A stretch of DNA of 64,000 nt from Siphonodentalium dalli (lineage: Eukaryota; Mollusca; Scaphopoda; Gadilida; Siphonodentaliidae): contig CP136063.1 of assembly GCA_032622095.1 (NCBI GenBank), forward strand, positions 118,254,723-118,318,722, in the 5' to 3' direction. Under the pieces are notes generated by a model. That model was given only the letters and a program-made list of their open reading frames with translations, was not told the origin of the DNA and did no database searches. Position numbers and translations under genes: made by a program. Numbering within the stretch: position 1 is the first letter of the stretch; each line of letters starts with the position of its first letter. Below are positions 62,601 to 64,000 of this stretch, one piece after another.

Positions 62601-63915
62601 CGCACGGACAATTAATTTCATCGAAATCGAGTCGGCCGTTTTCGAGTTCATCGCGATCACACAATCTTCTAAAATATATAATAGACTAGCCGATGAGCCC
62701 GACGTTGTCCGGGCTATTCAAAAACCAACTTTCAAGTCGATAGCTCCACCCGTTTCCGATATCTGGTCTGCGCATGCGCGAGCTGGTGTCGCACGGGCTC
62801 GGCGACCCGATAAAATTCGTATCCGGGGCAAGATACATTCACATAGCAAATTTCAAGTCGATAGCTCCACCCGTTTCCGAGATCTCGTCTGCGCATGCGC
62901 GAAGCGGGCGTAGCACGGGCTCGCCAATACGACAAGGTCGACCGCCTGGTCAAAATACACACACGTACCAAGTTTCGTCCCGATCGGTCGAGAATCGTAG
63001 ATTTGTATCAATGACAGACAAACATACAGACAAACAGACAAACAGAGGTCTTCAAAATATATATGAGACTAGCCGATGAGCCCGACGTTGTCCGGGCTAT
63101 TCAAAAACCAAATTTCAAGTCAATAGCTCCACCCGTTTCCGAGATCTCGTCTGTGCATGCGCGAAGCTGGCGTCGCACGGGCTCGGCGACCCGATAAAAT
63201 TCGTATCCGGGTCAAGATACATTCACATAGCAAATTTCAAGTCGATAGCTCCACCCGTTTCCGAGATATCGTCTGCGCATGCGCGAAGCGGGCGCCGCAC
63301 GGGCTCGCCAATACGACAACGACGACCGCCTGGTCAAACTACACACACGTACCAAGTTTCGTCCCGATCGGTCGAGAATCGTAGATTTGTATAAATGACA
63401 TACATAGCAAATTTCAAGTCGATAGCTCCACCCGTTTCGGAGATCTCGTCTGCGCATGCGCTGCACGGGCGTCGCACGGGGTCGCCAATACGACAACGAC
63501 CGTGTCCGTGGGATTTTTACCCCTGGATAGGAAGTTTGGTCTCGATCGGTGGAGAATCGTAGATTAGTATAAATGACAGACAGACAAACAGATAGATTGT
63601 ATCAAAATATATAAGAGAGGTATGTAAATTAGATAGATTGTATCAAAATACTTAGGAGAGATATGTAAATTATCTACACACCATTACTGGTGTTTGTCAA
63701 AGTTTAGTGGGGTATATCAATACTCATTCACGATCATATCATTGAGGTCCGGAGGATGTGGGTTATCTCTCGAATACAGATTGTATCAAAATATATACAT
63801 GTAATAATAATATATACTATTATGTTTCATTGACAGTGTGTCCATGTGCCGTATACCTCCCTCACCATGCACTTGACGACGTCTCAGAATGAGCGTGATT
63901 CACTGACAGCTTTTA
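49809..63915 (+). CDS. MFSD2A: MFSD2A/B-like lysophosphatidylcholine transporter (N-terminal part)
   Basis: Four exons in phase, 49809-49976, 52039-52160, 61447-61576 and 63837-63915, 166 codons. The protein follows vertebrate MFSD2A/B closely: LSVFRKLCFAVGGIPYQ, ISIFLLEVAQ, GKVWDGITDPVCG, GQFRPWILFAAPFACVAYFF, VWYLGTYCSFQALLTCVHVP and SLTMHLTTSQNERDS. This is a 12-helix major facilitator that carries lysophospholipids across the plasma membrane with sodium; the WDxxTDP aspartates correspond to the sodium-site pair of the mammalian protein. About the first four helices are encoded here. The 5' exon with the start codon was not found and the 3' part lies beyond the window. MFSD2A against MFSD2B cannot be settled from this part; invertebrates often have one pre-duplication gene. 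The introns are large (2.1, 9.3 and 2.3 kb) and full of repeats. Confidence 0.93.
50820..51300. mobile_element. TTAA foldback element, family A, copy 3
   Basis: TTAA at 50816-50819 and 51301-51304; ends AGGTACTCAATCCGA and CGGATTGAGTACCT. Nearly identical to the copies at 18210 and 31659, so recent. In MFSD2 intron. Confidence 0.78.
52039..52160 (+). CDS. MFSD2A: MFSD2 exon with WDxxTDP sodium-site motif
   Basis: IRPIYVSAVILSGKVWDGIT then DPVCGYLVNRTRTRFGQFRP and two bases of Trp. Acceptor GTTGTTGCAG, donor GTAGGT. Reading continues in frame upstream of the acceptor, but the family alignment (VAQ joined to the next helix) places the exon start here. Confidence 0.93.
52850..53640. mobile_element. 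Family C element carrying a nested hAT-like insertion
   Basis: ACTAAATCCGGCATTTTATG and following text match 59162 onward; the match breaks at 52973 and resumes after 53587 (CTCTACGAACGATACAAACA against the 59275 region). Confidence 0.6.
52973..53587. mobile_element. hAT-like non-autonomous element, nested
   Basis: Starts CATGGACGTGGCTAGAGGG and ends CGCCACGTCTCTG (mirror CAGAGACGTGGCG). CTCTACGA flanks it on both sides (52965-52972, 53588-53595), an 8-bp target duplication. The interior is an inverted relative of the element at 40421 (GCCCGGTGTGAGAAAATTTT, TTTCCAAC boxes, G and C runs). Confidence 0.8.
53774..54945. repeat. 122-bp satellite, array 1
   Basis: Starts ACTAGCCGATGAGCCCGACG, restarts at 54150. 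Units with GATAGCTCCACCCGTTTCCG lie exactly 122 bp apart at 54243, 54365, 54487, 54609 and 54731. Each has TGCGCATGCGC. The array ends in CGTCCCGATCGGTCGAGAAT and GACAGACAGACAGACAAACA tails, like the ends of dispersed retroposon-type repeats. Confidence 0.88.
54946..55985. repeat. ACTAGCAGGTTAGCCCGCC-type repeat, copy 1
   Basis: Starts GACTAGCAGGTTAGCCCGCC; contains T-rich TTTTTGTTTTTCAATGAG runs, then three GCAAGTTTGAGCTCAATCGG boxes. A direct copy follows at 55991. Confidence 0.8.
55991..57310. repeat. ACTAGCAGGTTAGCCCGCC-type repeat, copy 2
   Basis: Direct copy of 54946-55985 with four GCAAGTTTGAGCTCAATCGG-type boxes, a (TA)n run at 56648-56696 and an extra block at 56870-57030 that recurs at 58440-58600. 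Confidence 0.8.
57313..57880. repeat. 122-bp satellite, array 2
   Basis: Starts ACTAGCAGGTTAGCCCGCCA, then three full units and a partial one, with TGCGCATGCGC near 57507, 57628 and 57748, and the CGATCGGTCGAGAATCGTA end. Confidence 0.85.
57893..58075. repeat. Direct repeat, partner at 63585-63776
   Basis: AGATAGATTGTATCAAAATA, CACACCATTACTGGTGTTTG and TCATTGAGGTCCGGAGG occur in both in the same order. The second copy ends about 60 nt before the last MFSD2 exon of the window. Confidence 0.85.
58095..58430. repeat. 122-bp satellite, array 3
   Basis: ACTAGCCGATGAGCCCGACG start, two units with TGCGCATGCGC near 58194 and 58316, truncated CGATCGGTCGAG end. Confidence 0.8.
59158..59345. mobile_element. 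Family C element, uninterrupted copy
   Basis: ACTAAATTCGGCCATTTATG then the text shared with 52850; serves as the empty-site reference for the nested insertion there. Confidence 0.6.
59346..60340. other. MFSD2 intron, no feature seen
   Basis: No gene or clear repeat. CACAAATTTGTAATTTGTAA-type short palindromes lie near 59640. Confidence 0.45.
60350..61365. mobile_element. Degraded hAT-like remnants
   Basis: CAGGAACGTGGCTCC (60360), CAGGGACGTGC (60409), CGCCACGTCCCTG (60855) and CGACGTCCCTG (61345) resemble the hAT-like ends; interiors share TTTCCAAC and G-run features. A short TTAGTCAxxxTGACTAA-type palindromic cluster is at 60655-60750. Confidence 0.45.
61447..61576 (+). CDS. MFSD2A: MFSD2 exon, third readable
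   Basis: One base completes Trp, then ILFAAPFACVAYFFLFFVPD and MKLVWYLGTYCSFQALLT (43 codons in all). Acceptor CATTTTTCCAG, donor GTTAGT. Two membrane helices. Confidence 0.93.
61960..62640. repeat. 131-bp tandem repeat with TGACCTTGA/TCAAGGTCA pairs
   Basis: About five units, period about 131 bp (CATCGAAATCC near 62271, 62403, 62534). Each unit has TGACCTTGA (or one-base variants) followed about 15-20 bp later by TTTCAAGGTCA, then GTCACGTCGCACGGGCAA. Confidence 0.8.
62684..63575. repeat. 122-bp satellite, array 4
   Basis: Two ACTAGCCGATGAGCCCGACG starts (62684, 63067), units with TGCGCATGCGC near 62768, 62890, 63276 and 63453 and one TGTGCATGCGC variant near 63152, and GACAGACAAACATACAGACA tails. 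Confidence 0.85.
63585..63776. repeat. Direct repeat, partner of 57893-58075
   Basis: See the partner; here the first AGATAGATTGTATCAAAATA block is itself doubled. Confidence 0.85.
63837..63915 (+). CDS. MFSD2A: MFSD2 exon, last in window
   Basis: CVHVPYTSLTMHLTTSQNER then DSLTAF and one base. Vertebrate MFSD2A has CFHVPYSALTMFISTEQTERDSATAY. Acceptor TTCATTGACAG, donor GTAAGT, phase 1; the gene continues past 64000. Confidence 0.94.
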
Positions 63916-64000
63916 GTAAGTTCGTCCCTTTTTTATTTTCCTACAATTATGTGCATGGCAAATGGTCAGAGGAGTAAACTCTACAACCAACGACACCTCA

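Overview
The window is nuclear DNA of an animal: split genes with GT/AG introns, a low coding fraction, AT-rich sequence and a very high load of small transposons, inverted duplications and satellites. The style of repeats and the multi-copy TGCDT-type gene family at 1-3032 suggest a marine invertebrate, perhaps a mollusc or another lophotrochozoan. That placement is a guess; no taxonomic marker is present.

Two host genes can be read exon by exon. (1) On the minus strand, 34323 down to 4454, lies the 5' part of an ENOSF1 orthologue (mitochondrial enolase superfamily member 1, L-fuconate dehydratase-like). Eleven coding positions are served by twelve exons: 81, 103 (two alternative copies), 116, 87, 27, 41, 32, 39, 83, 35 and 88 nt. 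They join in phase to 244 codons and reach the catalytic KxK motif; the rest of the barrel lies to the left of the window. The second coding position is duplicated (29855-29957 and 29474-29576), and the exon lengths and phases mean exactly one copy can be used per mRNA. (2) On the plus strand, 49809 to 63915, four exons (168, 122, 130, 79 nt) encode the N-terminal part of an MFSD2A/B-type sodium-dependent lysophosphatidylcholine transporter, including its WDxxTDP motif; the gene continues to the right. Between the two divergent genes is one minus-strand exon-like block with a degenerate EF-hand (42354-42538), of unknown gene.

Region by region: 1-3032 is a broken copy of a multi-copy invertebrate protein gene, in the ENOSF1 transcription sense. 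4.4-34.3 kb is ENOSF1, whose introns hold two tandem Harbinger-like elements (6845-9712), a piggyBac-like TTAA element with a long hairpin (15872-16290), a recurrent TTAA foldback element, a long-TIR Mutator-like element (18754-20117), a 4.2-kb inverted repeat around a minisatellite (24.1-28.3 kb) and a 1-kb minisatellite just upstream of the alternative exons. 34.3-49.8 kb is mainly intergenic: microsatellites, a direct duplication (38.2 and 46.6 kb), an inverted duplication interrupted in one arm by a hAT-like element (39.8-43.5 kb), a 145-bp tandem array and a GATATC-rich cluster. 49.8-64 kb is MFSD2, its large introns filled by a 122-bp satellite whose monomers carry an NRF-1-like palindrome, a 131-bp satellite with nuclear-receptor-like half sites, and hAT-like elements.

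The two host genes are unrelated in pathway (sugar-acid dehydration and lysolipid transport). The most interesting biology is the alternative exon pair in the capping domain of ENOSF1 together with its run of five microexons; the second is the set of nested insertions and palindromes that share structural rules.
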